The notes below the pieces were generated by a model, which saw nothing but the letters and a program-made list of their open reading frames with translations, did not search any database and was not told where the DNA came from. A stretch of 64,000 nucleotides of DNA from Arthrobacter sp. JZ12 (GTDB taxonomy: Bacteria > Actinomycetota > Actinomycetes > Actinomycetales > Micrococcaceae): NCBI RefSeq assembly GCF_035189165.1, contig NZ_CP045246.1, positions 1,302,001 through 1,366,000 of the forward strand, written 5' to 3'. Both the position numbers and the translations under genes were made by a program. Positions 23,071-32,301 of the stretch are shown here, one piece after another. The stretch's first letter is position 1. Each line of letters begins with the position of its first letter.

Positions 23071-23778
23071 TTACTGTGCGCCGTCCACCGCTGCCAGGAT
23101 TGCCGCACCAAGCTCGGCTGGCCGCGTGAACTGCGGCCAATGCCCGGTGGGCAGGTCCACGTACTCAACGTTTTTCATCCTGGCCAGTTCGGCGACGAAG
23201 GGATGGCCCTGTGCGACCCACTCCTGTAGCTGCGCGGAGGGAAACTCGCAGGCGATTATCGTGGCCGGAACGCTGTAGCGCCGCTCGTCGTCGGAGAGTT
23301 GCTGCGGGTCGCAGGCCACCCCGCGGGGCTGTGGGATGGCCCGGCTCCGAAACTCGGCACGCAGTTCCTCGTCCAGGTCCAGCAGGTCCGCGTCGTCGAA
23401 CACGGTCCAGTCAGGCAGGGGGATCTCGTCTCCCTGCTCGGGCAGCTCGTCATTGATGACGCCCCCATGGCCGAGCGGCCCGCTGTCCACGTAGATGGCC
23501 CGGGCAACCCGCTCCGGGCGCGCATCAACCACAGCGTGGATAATAGCGCCGCCACCGGAGTGTCCAACCAGCGCAACATCCCCGTTCAGGGCGTCGACGG
23601 CGGCGGTGACCGCCTCAACGTGCGTGCGGAGGCCGATGCCCGAGCGGCAAGCGTCCCTTGATTCGAGCCCGGGGAGTGTGAGCGGGTGAACCTGATGCCC
23701 CGCGGCAGTGAGGATCGGTGTAACGCCCGACCAGGAGGAAGCGTCGAGCCAGAATCCGGGTACCAGAATGATGTCCAT
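23071..23778 (-). CDS. Alpha/beta hydrolase
   Basis: This 235-residue protein has a short strand leading into the oxyanion loop (ILVPGFWLDASSW), the nucleophile elbow GHSGGG at about residue 73, an acidic stretch in the cap and the catalytic His in LPTGHWPQFTRP near the C-terminus. This is the fold of small esterases and haloalkane-dehalogenase relatives. No substrate can be named. It converges on the MTH1-like gene with a 19-base gap. Upstream (23779-23851) lies only a short spacer before the end of prpC, so it might share the prp transcript. Confidence 0.82.
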   Translation of the reverse strand: MDIILVPGFWLDASSWSGVTPILTAAGHQVHPLTLPGLESRDACRSGIGLRTHVEAVTAAVDALNGDVALVGHSGGGAIIHAVVDARPERVARAIYVDSGPLGHGGVINDELPEQGDEIPLPDWTVFDDADLLDLDEELRAEFRSRAIPQPRGVACDPQQLSDDERRYSVPATIIACEFPSAQLQEWVAQGHPFVAELARMKNVEYVDLPTGHWPQFTRPAELGAAILAAVDGAQ

Positions 23779-23851
23779 GCGCCGAGACTATCGGCCCGTC
23801 GAACCGATCCGGGAGGAGAATTGCCTCATTGAGGACAGATTCGGTCCGTGT

Positions 23852-24991
23852 TCAGGACAGGTGCCGCTCCTCGGGTCCGCTGTAGGCGCTGAGCGGACGG
23901 ATCAACGAGTTGGATGCCCGCTGTTCCATGACGTGCGCCGTCCAGCCGGTGATGCGTGCGGCGATGAACAATGGCGTGAACATCTCGGTGTCGAAGCCCA
24001 TCAGGTGGTAGGTAGGGCCCGCGGGGTAGTCGAGGTTGGGCTTGATGCCCTTGGCTTCCTGCATTGCCGTTTCGAGCCCCTCGTAGAGCCCGAGGATTTC
24101 CGGGCGCCCGTAGTGCTTGATCATGCCGTCAAGTGCGGCCTTCATGGTTGGCACACGCGAGTCGCCGTTCTTGTACACGCGATGCCCGAACCCCATCACC
24201 TTCTTCTTCTGGGCAAGTGCCTCATCCATCCAGGCCCTTGCCCGTTCGGCCGCGTCCTGCGGTGCTTCGTCCTGCCGGATGCCGATCTCTTCGAAGGTGT
24301 GCATCACTGCTTCGTTGGCACCGCCGTGGAGAGGCCCCTTGAGCGCGCCGATCGCGCCGGTGACGGCGGAATGCAGGTCGGCCAGGGTGGATGTGATGAC
24401 GCGCGCGGTGAACGTTGACGCATTGAAGGAGTGCTCGGCGTACAGGATCATCGACGTGTTGAACGCATGGACAACCTCCGGTGCCGCTTCCTCTCCGAAC
24501 GTCATCCAGAGGAAGTTTGCGGAGTAATCGAGGTCGTCCCTCGGCTCGACGGCCGGCAGCCCGCGCCGACGTCGCTGGTCATAGGCAACGACGGCGGGAA
24601 ACGCTGCGAACAGCTCCACCGCCTTTTCCAGCTCAGCCTCCGGCGATGAGTCTTCCGCCCGCGGGTGGCTTGCGCCGATCACCGACACGGCCGTGCGGCC
24701 TACGTCCATGGGGTGGCAGCTGAGCGGCAGCAGGTCGATGGCGGCTTTCACGTTGTCCGCCAGCCCCCGCGATGAGCGCTCGATTGAACGGAACTGTTGG
24801 GCCTCGGCTTCGTTGGGAAGCTCTCCGTGCCACAGCAGCCACGCGACGTCTTCGAATCCGACGGCGGCGGCCAGCTCCTGCACCGGGTAACCCCGGTAGA
24901 GCAGTGAGTTTGATTCCGGATTCACCTTGGAGATTGCGGTGGTGTCCGCAACAACTCCGGCGAGGCCCTTGGAAATCGGCTGTTCGGTCAT
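23852..24991 (-). CDS. prpC: 2-Methylcitrate synthase
   Basis: This 379-residue citrate synthase-family enzyme condenses propionyl-CoA and oxaloacetate. Conserved segments are present: STLADLHSAVTGAIGALKGPLHGGANEAV with the catalytic His, MGFGHRVYKNGDSR with the second His, and the late NLDYPAGPTYHLMGF region. The length and the DLDYSANFLWM segment fit the short PrpC type. The operon context with prpD and prpB decides for methylcitrate over citrate synthase. ATG 24991 is chosen because AGGAG lies 8 bases upstream; the frame continues to 25027. Confidence 0.92.
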   Translation of the reverse strand: MTEQPISKGLAGVVADTTAISKVNPESNSLLYRGYPVQELAAAVGFEDVAWLLWHGELPNEAEAQQFRSIERSSRGLADNVKAAIDLLPLSCHPMDVGRTAVSVIGASHPRAEDSSPEAELEKAVELFAAFPAVVAYDQRRRRGLPAVEPRDDLDYSANFLWMTFGEEAAPEVVHAFNTSMILYAEHSFNASTFTARVITSTLADLHSAVTGAIGALKGPLHGGANEAVMHTFEEIGIRQDEAPQDAAERARAWMDEALAQKKKVMGFGHRVYKNGDSRVPTMKAALDGMIKHYGRPEILGLYEGLETAMQEAKGIKPNLDYPAGPTYHLMGFDTEMFTPLFIAARITGWTAHVMEQRASNSLIRPLSAYSGPEERHLS

Positions 24992-25036
24992 GCCAGAACT
25001 CCTTTGTCTGGGTAGTTCCAGGCCCACGCGGCGAGT

Positions 25037-25942
25037 CTAGTGTCCGCCGGGCACCTGGAAGTTGAACACTGAGGTGTCGAATCGGTTGTAGGCCTCATAA
25101 TCGACCAGCTCATAGAGCCGAGCACGGGTTTGCATCGAGTCGACGGCAGCCTGCTGGGAGCCGTGGGCCCTGATGGTGTCCAGCGTACGCTCCGCCGCAC
25201 CCATCGCACTACGGAGCAGGGTCACCGGGTAGATCACCATGTTGACGCCGGCTGACTCCAGCTGCGAGGCCGTGAAGAGCTCGCTCTTCCCGAACTCGGT
25301 CATGTTCGCGAGGATCGGCACCTCGACCGCGCGCCGGATTGCGTCGAACTCGGCGAGATTCCGCATGGCCTCCGGGAAGATCGCGTCAGCACCGGCGTCG
25401 ACCAGGGCACGCGCGCGGTCCTGGGCTGCGGCCAGCGTGTCGGTTCCGCGGATGTCGGTGCGCGCCATGATGAGGAAATTGGGATCCCGTCGCGCGTCGG
25501 CAGCGGCACGGATCCGCTTGGCGGCGGTGTCGACGTCGACCACGTTTTTCCCGTCGAGGTGTCCGCACCGCTTGGGGTTGACCTGGTCCTCGATATGGCA
25601 ACCGGCAAGTCCCGCGTTCTCCAGTTCCTGGATGGACCGGGCCACGTTCATGGGCTCGCCGAATCCCGTGTCCGCGTCCACCATGGCGGGCAGGTCGGTC
25701 ATGCGGGCTATCTGCCCTGCCCGGGTGGCCACCTCAGTCAACGTGGTGAGTCCGATGTCCGGAAGGCCCAGGTCGTTGGCCAGCACCGCCCCGGAGATGT
25801 AGACGCCGTCGAACCCCTTGTCCTCGATCAGGCGGGCCGAGAGCGGATTGAAGGCGCCGGGGAACTGCTGGATCCGCCCCGAGTCCAGCCCGTCCCGGAG
25901 GTCCCTGCGTTTCTGTTCAGGTGTGCGCGTGGAGAACAGCAT
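25037..25942 (-). CDS. prpB: 2-Methylisocitrate lyase
   Basis: This 301-residue enzyme of the isocitrate lyase/PEP mutase family splits 2-methylisocitrate into pyruvate and succinate. The signature KRCGH, with the catalytic Cys126, is in EDQVNPKRCGHLDGK. VDADTGFGEP supplies metal ligands, and the substrate-binding stretch LIMARTDIRG follows. Its start codon overlaps the prpD stop by one base (TGATG), and prpC follows 45 bases later, so the three are one operon. Confidence 0.95.
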   Translation of the reverse strand: MLFSTRTPEQKRRDLRDGLDSGRIQQFPGAFNPLSARLIEDKGFDGVYISGAVLANDLGLPDIGLTTLTEVATRAGQIARMTDLPAMVDADTGFGEPMNVARSIQELENAGLAGCHIEDQVNPKRCGHLDGKNVVDVDTAAKRIRAAADARRDPNFLIMARTDIRGTDTLAAAQDRARALVDAGADAIFPEAMRNLAEFDAIRRAVEVPILANMTEFGKSELFTASQLESAGVNMVIYPVTLLRSAMGAAERTLDTIRAHGSQQAAVDSMQTRARLYELVDYEAYNRFDTSVFNFQVPGGH

Positions 25943-27459
25943 CAGAACAGTCCCTTCGGTGCGGAGGTGGAAAGCACCCCGGCGGCAGCCGTCAGGTTCA
26001 GCTGGTCAAGCTCGCCGGGTGCCAGGTGGGGGAGACGCTGGACTGCTTCAAGGAAGCGGTCCACCTCAGAGGCGTCGACGATGCCGTCGGCCAGAGTGCG
26101 AAGCTTGCCGATGTACTGCTCGCGAGCGAACGGACGCGCGCCCAGGGGATGTGCGTCGGCCACAGCGATCTCGTCGGTGACGGTCGACCCGTTCGTTAGC
26201 GTGATCTCGACGCGTCCGCCGAAGGCCTTCTCGCTGATGTCCAGGGAGTGGTAGCGGCGGGTCCACTCGGCATCCTCGACCGTTGATACTTTCTGCCACA
26301 GCGCAACGGTGTCCGGGCGCGAGGCACGTTCCGGGGTGTAGGAGTCGACGTGGTGCCACGCGCCGTCCTGCAGCGCGACCGTGAAAATGTAGGGAATAGA
26401 GTGGTCGAGGGTTTCGCGGGATGCGGCGGGGTCATACTTCTGCGGATCGTTGGCGCCTGATCCGATGACGTAGTGCGTGTGGTGCGAGGTGTGGATCTTC
26501 ACCGCCGCCACATTCGCCGGATCGGTGACCTCCGGGTGGGCCGCATGCAGGCGGCGTGCGAGATCGATCCAGGCCTGGGCCTGATATTCGGCGGAGTGTT
26601 CCTTTGTGTAGGTGTCCAGGATGGCCCGTTTGGTTTCACCTTTCGCCGGCAGCGGTACTTCATAGCGGGCGTCCGGGCCGTCCAGCAGCCAGGCGATGAC
26701 GCCGTCCTCGCCCTCATAAATGGGAGTGGGGGAGGTCTGTCCGCGCATGGCCCGGTCCACTGCCTCGACAGCCATCTTTCCCGCGAAGGCCGGCGCGTGT
26801 GCCTTCCAGGTGGAGATTTCGCCCTTGCGTGACTGCCGGGTTGCGGTGGTGGTGTGAAGCGCCTGGCCGACCGCCTGGAAGATCGTCTCTGTAGCCAGTC
26901 CCAGGAGGGTGCCGATGCCTGCAGCGGCCGACGGCCCAAGGTGGGCAACGTGGTCGATTTTGTGCTTGTGCAGGCAGATCGCCTTGACCAGGTCGACCTG
27001 AATCTCGTAACCGGTGGCTATCCCACGCAGGAGGTCCGCTCCTGATGCTCCGGTGTGCTGGGCCACGGCAAGGATCGGGGGAATGTTGTCGCCCGGGTGG
27101 GAATAGTCCGCGGCAAGAAACGTGTCGTGGTAGTCCAGTTCCCGGACGGCCACGCCGTTGGCCCAGGCCGCCCATTCCGGCGATGTCTTTTCCCGGATTC
27201 CGAAAATTCCCGCTCCGGAACCGTTGGCCGACACCGGATGGCTGAGCGACTGCGCTCGGGCGGCGACGATCGGTGCCCGATTCAGCGAGGCAACGGCTAC
27301 CGACGCGTTGTCGATGATCCGGTTGATCACCATGTCGGTGACGTCGTCGTCGACGGGGACCGGGTCCGCGGCAACTTCCGCGATTTTCCAGGCGAGCTGG
27401 CCGGCGCGCGGAAGGTTCTCCTCGCTGCGATAGACACGGACGGGATGGAGCTCAACCAT
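25942..27459 (-). CDS. prpD: 2-Methylcitrate dehydratase
   Basis: This 505-residue MmgE/PrpD-family enzyme dehydrates 2-methylcitrate to methylaconitate. Typical segments are [48 protein letters not shown], the family's [16 protein letters not shown], and the C-terminal part with [18 protein letters not shown] sequence. ATG 27459 is preceded by AGGAAG; the longer frame to 27924 runs into the regulator gene. Its first bases overlap the end of the GntR gene by 8 bases, so regulator and enzymes are co-transcribed. Confidence 0.94.
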   Translation of the reverse strand: MVELHPVRVYRSEENLPRAGQLAWKIAEVAADPVPVDDDVTDMVINRIIDNASVAVASLNRAPIVAARAQSLSHPVSANGSGAGIFGIREKTSPEWAAWANGVAVRELDYHDTFLAADYSHPGDNIPPILAVAQHTGASGADLLRGIATGYEIQVDLVKAICLHKHKIDHVAHLGPSAAAGIGTLLGLATETIFQAVGQALHTTTATRQSRKGEISTWKAHAPAFAGKMAVEAVDRAMRGQTSPTPIYEGEDGVIAWLLDGPDARYEVPLPAKGETKRAILDTYTKEHSAEYQAQAWIDLARRLHAAHPEVTDPANVAAVKIHTSHHTHYVIGSGANDPQKYDPAASRETLDHSIPYIFTVALQDGAWHHVDSYTPERASRPDTVALWQKVSTVEDAEWTRRYHSLDISEKAFGGRVEITLTNGSTVTDEIAVADAHPLGARPFAREQYIGKLRTLADGIVDASEVDRFLEAVQRLPHLAPGELDQLNLTAAAGVLSTSAPKGLF

Positions 27460-28132
27460 GGGCGGCTTCCTTTCGGGTGGGCGCTTCTGTGTTGGCCCGG
27501 AGGGCCAACAGGTAGGAGAGACTGTTGTGCAGGTGGACCTTGGTTGAAGCGGCAGCAAGGTCGGAATTGCCGGCAGCGATCGAACGGGCAATCTGGGCGT
27601 GTTCCGAGGCCGAAGCAAGAAGGCGCGCGGCGTCGTCGTGCGCGAGTCGGCGCACCCGGGCGAGGTGGGTTCGCAGTGGCCGCTGCGCCTGCAGCAGGTA
27701 GGGGTTTCCCACGGCGGTATCGATTGCGGTGTCCAGTTCCGCAGCGAGCCGGTAGTAATCCTGGCGCCCCGCGCCGGAACCGCGGCCCGAGATAAGCGAG
27801 GGGGCGTCTTCGAACCGAAGGGCGAGGTCGGCGAAGGCCCGCCGATTGGGTTGCGCCGCCGCCAGCGCCGCGGCGGCGCAGTCAAGGGGAATGCGCACCT
27901 CGAAGAGGCTGGCCACCTCATCAAGGGAAATGTCGGTTACGACGACGCCGCGTCCGGCTTGCGGCGTAACCAGCCCGTCTGCGGTCAGCCGGGATAGCGC
28001 TTCGCGCAGCGGGGTGCGGGAGACTCCCAGCCGTGCGGACTGTTCAACCTCGGCCAGCACGGCGCCGGGGCGCAGGCGCCAATCGATGATGTCATCGCGA
28101 AGAGCTGCGTAGGCGCGGTCACTTGCCCGCAT
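27452..28132 (-). CDS. GntR-family regulator of the prp operon
   Basis: This 226-residue regulator has an N-terminal winged helix of the GntR type ([43 protein letters not shown]) and a C-terminal all-helical FCD ligand-binding domain ([16 protein letters not shown], then MRRLAHDD-like sequence with metal-binding His and Asp). It is the first gene of the prp operon and overlaps prpD. Two identical 8-bp palindromes TGTATACA lie 34 and 98 bases upstream and match the core operator of FadR-type GntR proteins. It therefore probably represses its own operon until a methylcitrate-pathway metabolite binds; the ligand is inferred. Confidence 0.9.
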   Translation of the reverse strand: MRASDRAYAALRDDIIDWRLRPGAVLAEVEQSARLGVSRTPLREALSRLTADGLVTPQAGRGVVVTDISLDEVASLFEVRIPLDCAAAALAAAQPNRRAFADLALRFEDAPSLISGRGSGAGRQDYYRLAAELDTAIDTAVGNPYLLQAQRPLRTHLARVRRLAHDDAARLLASASEHAQIARSIAAGNSDLAAASTKVHLHNSLSYLLALRANTEAPTRKEAAHG

Positions 28133-28165
28133 CAGCCATCCACTCCGCCCGATTCACGGCTCCAA

Positions 28166-28173
28166 TGTATACA
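28166..28173. promoter_or_regulatory. GntR operator candidate O1
   Basis: A perfect TGTATACA palindrome lies 34 bases upstream of the GntR start codon. It is probably downstream of the transcription start and so in a blocking position. Confidence 0.65.
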
Positions 28174-28229
28174 GCAAAGGTGCGGGAGGCAAGGGTGGAC
28201 GCACATTATCTAGGGTCAGGCCTTGCGGC

Positions 28230-28237
28230 TGTATACA
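28230..28237. promoter_or_regulatory. GntR operator candidate O2
   Basis: This second perfect TGTATACA palindrome lies 64 bases from O1. On the minus strand TTGTAT within it could be a -35 element, with TAGATAAT at about 28205-28212 as the -10. The spacing is longer than ideal, so the promoter is uncertain. Confidence 0.65.
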
Positions 28238-28244
28238 AAACCCG

Positions 28245-28298
28245 CTGACAAGACGACGGCGGCTCCCAGACCTGAGTGCCGCCGTCGTCGGTTGTCAG
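28245..28298 (-). terminator. Terminator of the VOC-protein gene
   Basis: A 12-bp GC-rich stem (28252-28263 with 28278-28289) is extended by a further 7 pairs (28245-28251 with 28292-28298) across a 2-base bulge. It lies just beyond the VOC stop on the minus strand and separates that gene from the prp promoter. Confidence 0.75.
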
Positions 28299-28308
28299 TG
28301 TGCCGAAT

Positions 28309-28749
28309 TCAGGCCTGCTGGGGGTACTTCTCCTGAACCGCTTCCCAGTTTCCGGTCTGTGCAATGGGGTCCATCCACAGCAATTCCCAGGAATGGCCGT
28401 CCGGGTCTGCGAAGGTGCGCGAGCGCATGAAGCCGTAGTCCTGGGGTTTGCCCTCAGTCCCGCCAGCCGCGATGGCCTTGTCTACAAGGTCGTCGATCTC
28501 CTCAGGGGTTTCGACGCTGATGGCATTGAGTACTGCGGATGTGGTGGACGTATCGGCGATCTGCTTTTCGGTGAACTGCTGGTAGTGATCGTGCGTCAGG
28601 ATCATCACGTAGATGGTGTCGCTGACTACGATGCACCCGGCGTTCTCATCGCTGAAAGCCGGATTCAGGGTCCAGCCGAAACTCGTGTAGAAGTCCTTGG
28701 ACTTCTGCAAATCCCTGACAGGAAGGTTGATGAAGACGCTGGTGGCCAT
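28309..28749 (-). CDS. VOC-family (glyoxalase-fold) protein
   Basis: This 146-residue protein has the paired beta-alpha-beta-beta-beta modules of the vicinal oxygen chelate fold, with VFINLPVRDLQKSKDFYTSFGW at the start and FADPDGHSWELLWMDP at the end. It resembles the PhnB/YdeR-type proteins often annotated as glyoxalases; no reaction is known for this group. ATG 28749 follows AGGAG by 6 bases. It is divergent from the SigG-type sigma gene, an arrangement seen repeatedly in actinobacteria. Confidence 0.85.
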   Translation of the reverse strand: MATSVFINLPVRDLQKSKDFYTSFGWTLNPAFSDENAGCIVVSDTIYVMILTHDHYQQFTEKQIADTSTTSAVLNAISVETPEEIDDLVDKAIAAGGTEGKPQDYGFMRSRTFADPDGHSWELLWMDPIAQTGNWEAVQEKYPQQA

Positions 28750-28907
28750 GATGCTCTCCTTCGGTTGGATGAACGGCGGCGAGATTGCTCGCTCAACCAA
28801 TAGACGGCGGGGCGTACCGAAAATCATCGGTCGGTCGCAGGAGGAAATTCCGGAAAACTTTTGCGACGCGGCCTTTCTCGGCTGGAAAGCCGCCCTAGGC
28901 TGGTTCC

Positions 28908-29894
28908 ATGCACTCCACGATGGAGCCCGAACAGTCGACCAAATCCTCCGAGCAGGATCCAGAGGCGTATCGCCGCGAGCTGACCGGATACTGCTACCGG
29001 ATGCTGGGATCAGGAGCCGAAGCGGAGGACGCTGTCCAGGAAACCCTGCTCAAGGCCTGGGACCGGCGTGCGGATTTCAACGGACGGTCTTCCCTGAGGA
29101 CCTGGCTGTACAGGATCGCCCATAACGTGTGCATCGACATGCTCCGTAGTCCCCAACGCCGTGCGCGACCCATGGACCTGGGTGGAGCCACCCCCACCTC
29201 CGCTGCGGTGCTTGGGGAGCCTCTTCCGGAGACCGTCTTCGTGCAGCCCATCGCGGACAGCAAGGTCATTGACCTGACGGCGGACCCGGCGGAAGTGGCG
29301 CTCGCAAAGGAATCGATTCGCCTGGCGTTCATCGCTGCACTGCAGCACCTGCCGCCGCTGCAACGGTCGGTGCTCATTCTGTGTGAGGTCCTCGCGTGGA
29401 AGGCGAGCGAGGCAGCGGCGCTACTGGAGCAGACAGTCGCGTCCGTGAACAGCGCGCTGCAGCGCGCCCGGAAGACACTTGCAGCGCACCGCGGTCCCGA
29501 GCTGATGTCGACGATGGACCGCAAACATGCGGAACTGCTCGAGCAGTACGTTGAAGCGTTCGAAAGCTACAACATCGACCGCCTTGTCTCGCTGCTGCGC
29601 GATGACGCGGTGCTGTCGATGCCGCCATTCAGGCTATGGCTGCGCGGACCGGAAGACTGCGCAGCCTGGTTCCTAGGGCAGGGGATCGTGTGCAAGGACA
29701 GCCGCCTGCTGCCTGTAATGGTCAATGGGACAGCGGGTTTCGGCGCCTACCACTTTGTGGAGCCCGGCCTGTGGGAGCCATTTGCAATCCAGGTCATCGA
29801 AACCGCGAACGGCCGCATCGTGGGCCACCACAACTTCCTCTATCCGGAGCTTTTCCCGGCCTTCGGCCTGCCCGACAGAGTCGACGAGCGCTGA
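28908..29894 (+). CDS. SigG-type ECF sigma factor with SnoaL-like C-terminus
   Basis: This 328-residue protein has sigma region 2 (YRRELTGYCYRMLGSGAEAEDAVQETLLKAW) and region 4 (LQHLPPLQRSVLILCEVLAWKASEAAALLEQTVASVNSALQRAR). A C-terminal domain of about 120 residues follows (LLEQYVEAFESYNIDRLVSLLRDDAVLSMPP), which is the SnoaL/NTF2-like fold. This three-part layout marks the SigG/SigJ-like ECF groups, where the extra domain controls sigma activity instead of a separate anti-sigma protein. No Shine-Dalgarno precedes ATG 28908. TAGGCT at 28896-28901 is placed so that transcription could start at the ATG itself. Its stop abuts that of the converging response regulator. Confidence 0.9.
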   Translation: MHSTMEPEQSTKSSEQDPEAYRRELTGYCYRMLGSGAEAEDAVQETLLKAWDRRADFNGRSSLRTWLYRIAHNVCIDMLRSPQRRARPMDLGGATPTSAAVLGEPLPETVFVQPIADSKVIDLTADPAEVALAKESIRLAFIAALQHLPPLQRSVLILCEVLAWKASEAAALLEQTVASVNSALQRARKTLAAHRGPELMSTMDRKHAELLEQYVEAFESYNIDRLVSLLRDDAVLSMPPFRLWLRGPEDCAAWFLGQGIVCKDSRLLPVMVNGTAGFGAYHFVEPGLWEPFAIQVIETANGRIVGHHNFLYPELFPAFGLPDRVDER

Positions 29895-30605
29895 TCACCG
29901 GTTCCAGGTGTACTCAAGCTCCGGGCGGCCGCGGGTTCCGTACCGAGGCGTGCGACCGGCGGATCCGTTGTCGGCGAGGTACTCGAGGTAACGCCGAGCA
30001 GTCACACGAGACAGCGCCAGCGACGATGCGACCTCGACGGCTGATACCGGCGCAGACGCCGATGACATGAAGGAGATAACCGCCCGAAGCGTCTCCTCCG
30101 AGAGCCCCTTGGGCAGAACTGCCTGCGCCGACGGACGCAGGGCCGCCAGGGCGTTGTCCACCTCCGACTGCGTCGTCGATGAAGCCTGGGCCTGCAGGTT
30201 CTGGCGGAACTGCCGGTAGTTTCCCAGCTTGTCGCTGAACGCCGAATAGGTGAACGGCTTGATCAGGTACTGCACAATCCCGGAGGAGATGGCCGACCGG
30301 ACCACGGAGAGGTCTCGCACCGCAGTGATCGCAATGATGTCCACCGCACTGCCGGAGCCGCGGATCCGGCGGATGATGTCCAGTCCGTGCAGATCGGGAA
30401 GGTTCATGTCCAGCAACACCAAATCAACCGCCCGACCCGGCGAATCCCGGCGCAGCGCGGCGAGTGCGTCGGATCCGGTAGCGGCTGTGCCGGCCAGTTC
30501 GAAACCGTCCAGGCGCTGGACGTACAGCGCGTGGGCCTCGGCCGAGATGGGATCGTCCTCCACGACGAGCACCCGGATCGGCTCGCTGCCGGGGGTTTCA
30601 GTCAT
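29895..30605 (-). CDS. CitB/DcuR-type response regulator
   Basis: This 236-residue protein has a receiver domain (RVLVVEDDPIS at 11-21, phospho-acceptor Asp66 in LVLLDMNLPD, Lys116 in YLIKPFTY). Its C-terminal helix-turn-helix (VSAVEVASSLALSRVTARRYLEYLADNG) belongs to the CitB/DctR/MalR group. With the adjacent kinase and the divergent dctA it probably controls C4-dicarboxylate or citrate uptake. The start overlaps the kinase stop by 8 bases and AAGGAG precedes ATG 30605. The stop codon directly abuts the converging sigma gene. Confidence 0.93.
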   Translation of the reverse strand: MTETPGSEPIRVLVVEDDPISAEAHALYVQRLDGFELAGTAATGSDALAALRRDSPGRAVDLVLLDMNLPDLHGLDIIRRIRGSGSAVDIIAITAVRDLSVVRSAISSGIVQYLIKPFTYSAFSDKLGNYRQFRQNLQAQASSTTQSEVDNALAALRPSAQAVLPKGLSEETLRAVISFMSSASAPVSAVEVASSLALSRVTARRYLEYLADNGSAGRTPRYGTRGRPELEYTWNR

Positions 30606-32220
30606 GCTGCTCCTTCCTTCCTGAAGGCCCTCCAAGGGGGAGACGGACCGTGAAGCGGGCGCCGCCGTCGTTGGTTGCGTGAATTGTGCCGCCGAGGCGG
30701 TGCACAGCCTGCCGCACCAGAGCCAGCCCCAGCCCGCGCGTGCCTGCGGCACCCTTGGAGGTGAACCCGAGGGTGAAGATATTGCCCAGCTGGTCGCTGT
30801 CCAGGCCGGGCCCGCTGTCCCACACTTCAATGATGACGACGTCGGTGTGTTCCTCATCGGGCCGGATAGACAGGTCCACCGAGCGGTCATCCGAGGCGGC
30901 CGCGGCGTCGAACGCGTTGTCCAGCAGGTTCCCGATGATGGTGACGAGGTCCCGCGGGTCCATGCCGCCGGTCTGCAGAACGCCGGGCACATCGATGGAC
31001 AGGTGCAGCCCGCGCTCGTTGGCCTGCGCGGCCTTGCCTACCAACAGTGCGGTGATGAACGGCTCGTCGATCGCCGCCACTACCTCGTCGGTCAGCTGCT
31101 GTGATTGCTCCAGATCCCGTGTGGCGAATTCGAGCGCCTCGGTACTGCGATCGAGCTCGATCAGGGAGACAATCGTGTGCAGCCGGTTCGCATGCTCGTG
31201 CGTCTGCGCTCGCAGGGCGCCGGTGAGCGTCCGCATCGTCTGCACCTCATCGGTCAGCGCCTCGAGCTCGGTGTGGTCCCGGATGGTGGTCACCGTGCCC
31301 AGCGGCTTGGTGCCCGAAGCGGGAACCGCAGGTTCCTGGTTCACCACAAGGACGCGGTCGTCGGTGACGTGCAGTTCGTCGACGGCGCGCCGGCCGCTCG
31401 CCAGCAGCTCGCGGATGGAAGGGGAGAGCCCGACGTCGGACACCGGCACCGGCTGCCCTGGCACCGAGGGCGGGAGGTTCAGCAGGGAAGCTGCCTGGTC
31501 GTTGTACAGAACCAGCTCTCCCTGCAGGTTGGTCAGCACGAGGCCGTCCCGAACTGAGTGGAGCACCGAGTCGTAGAAGACGAACATGCGTGAAAGTTCC
31601 TGCGTGCCGAGGTTCAGCGTGGCCCGGCGCAGGTGGCGGCTGAGCAGTAGGGAGACTGCCGTTCCGGCGATGAGTGCGCCGGAGGCAAGCAGCCAGACCA
31701 GGGGCAGCTGGGCATTGCGCGCGATGGACACGGTGTCCACGGTGACTCCGGCGGAGACCAGGGCGATGACTTCTTCCGCAGAATTGTCGCCCGCGCCGAA
31801 CACTGGAACGATGGCGCGGACCGAGGGGCCCAGGGTGCCGGTGAAAACCTCGACGTGAGGACTTCCGGACAGCGCCTGTTCGATGGACCCGATGTACCGG
31901 CCGCCGATCTCGCTCTCATTGCGGTGGGTGTAGCGGGTGCGGTCGGTGTCCATGATGGTGATGAAGTCAACGCCAAGCTCGTCCATCACTTCGGCGGCAT
32001 AGGGCTGCAGCAGGCGGCTCGGGTCCGGCGCCTGCACAGACTCGCCCACGAACGGATCATTGGCGAACGTGGTGGCCACGGCCAGCATCCGCTGAGATTC
32101 GGAGTCGAACGTATTGTCCTCGGCATCGAGGTAGAGCACCCAGGAGATCACGCTGGTCAGGGCGAGGACAAAGACGAGCTGACCGACGAAAAACTGGCGG
32201 GCAAGGCTCCAGTTCCTCAC
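30598..32220 (-). CDS. CitA/DcuS-type sensor histidine kinase
   Basis: This 540-residue kinase has TM1 at about 9-30 (FFVGQLVFVLALTSVISWVLYL), an extracytoplasmic PAS-like sensor domain (about 35-170, with FITIMDTDRTRYTHRNESEIGGRYIG), TM2 (LPLVWLLASGALIAGTAVSLLL) and a cytoplasmic PAS (LHSVRDGLVLTNLQGELVLYND). The H-box is in LRAQTHEHANRLHTIVSLIEL, and the ATPase motifs are NLLDNAFDAA, WDSGPGLDSD and GTRGLGLAL. The sensor type binds di- or tricarboxylates in known members. GTG 32220 is chosen because it begins just before TM1; upstream sequence is antisense to dctA. A TTG and GTG a few bases upstream are alternatives. Confidence 0.92.
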   Translation of the reverse strand: MRNWSLARQFFVGQLVFVLALTSVISWVLYLDAEDNTFDSESQRMLAVATTFANDPFVGESVQAPDPSRLLQPYAAEVMDELGVDFITIMDTDRTRYTHRNESEIGGRYIGSIEQALSGSPHVEVFTGTLGPSVRAIVPVFGAGDNSAEEVIALVSAGVTVDTVSIARNAQLPLVWLLASGALIAGTAVSLLLSRHLRRATLNLGTQELSRMFVFYDSVLHSVRDGLVLTNLQGELVLYNDQAASLLNLPPSVPGQPVPVSDVGLSPSIRELLASGRRAVDELHVTDDRVLVVNQEPAVPASGTKPLGTVTTIRDHTELEALTDEVQTMRTLTGALRAQTHEHANRLHTIVSLIELDRSTEALEFATRDLEQSQQLTDEVVAAIDEPFITALLVGKAAQANERGLHLSIDVPGVLQTGGMDPRDLVTIIGNLLDNAFDAAAASDDRSVDLSIRPDEEHTDVVIIEVWDSGPGLDSDQLGNIFTLGFTSKGAAGTRGLGLALVRQAVHRLGGTIHATNDGGARFTVRLPLGGPSGRKEQHD

Positions 32221-32301
32221 GTCCAACACGCTCCTCTGCTCAAGTCCGTCCCTTGTTGCGCGCAGTTGGGTAAACGCACGGCGAACAGTATGAACGCAAT
32301 G

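Noticed and set aside
23852..24991. Housekeeping citrate synthase
   Set aside because: Short length and operon with prpB and prpD favour methylcitrate synthase.
25942..27924. N-terminal extension of the prpD frame to 27924
   Set aside because: The extra part overlaps the GntR gene in another frame; ATG 27459 has a good ribosome binding site.
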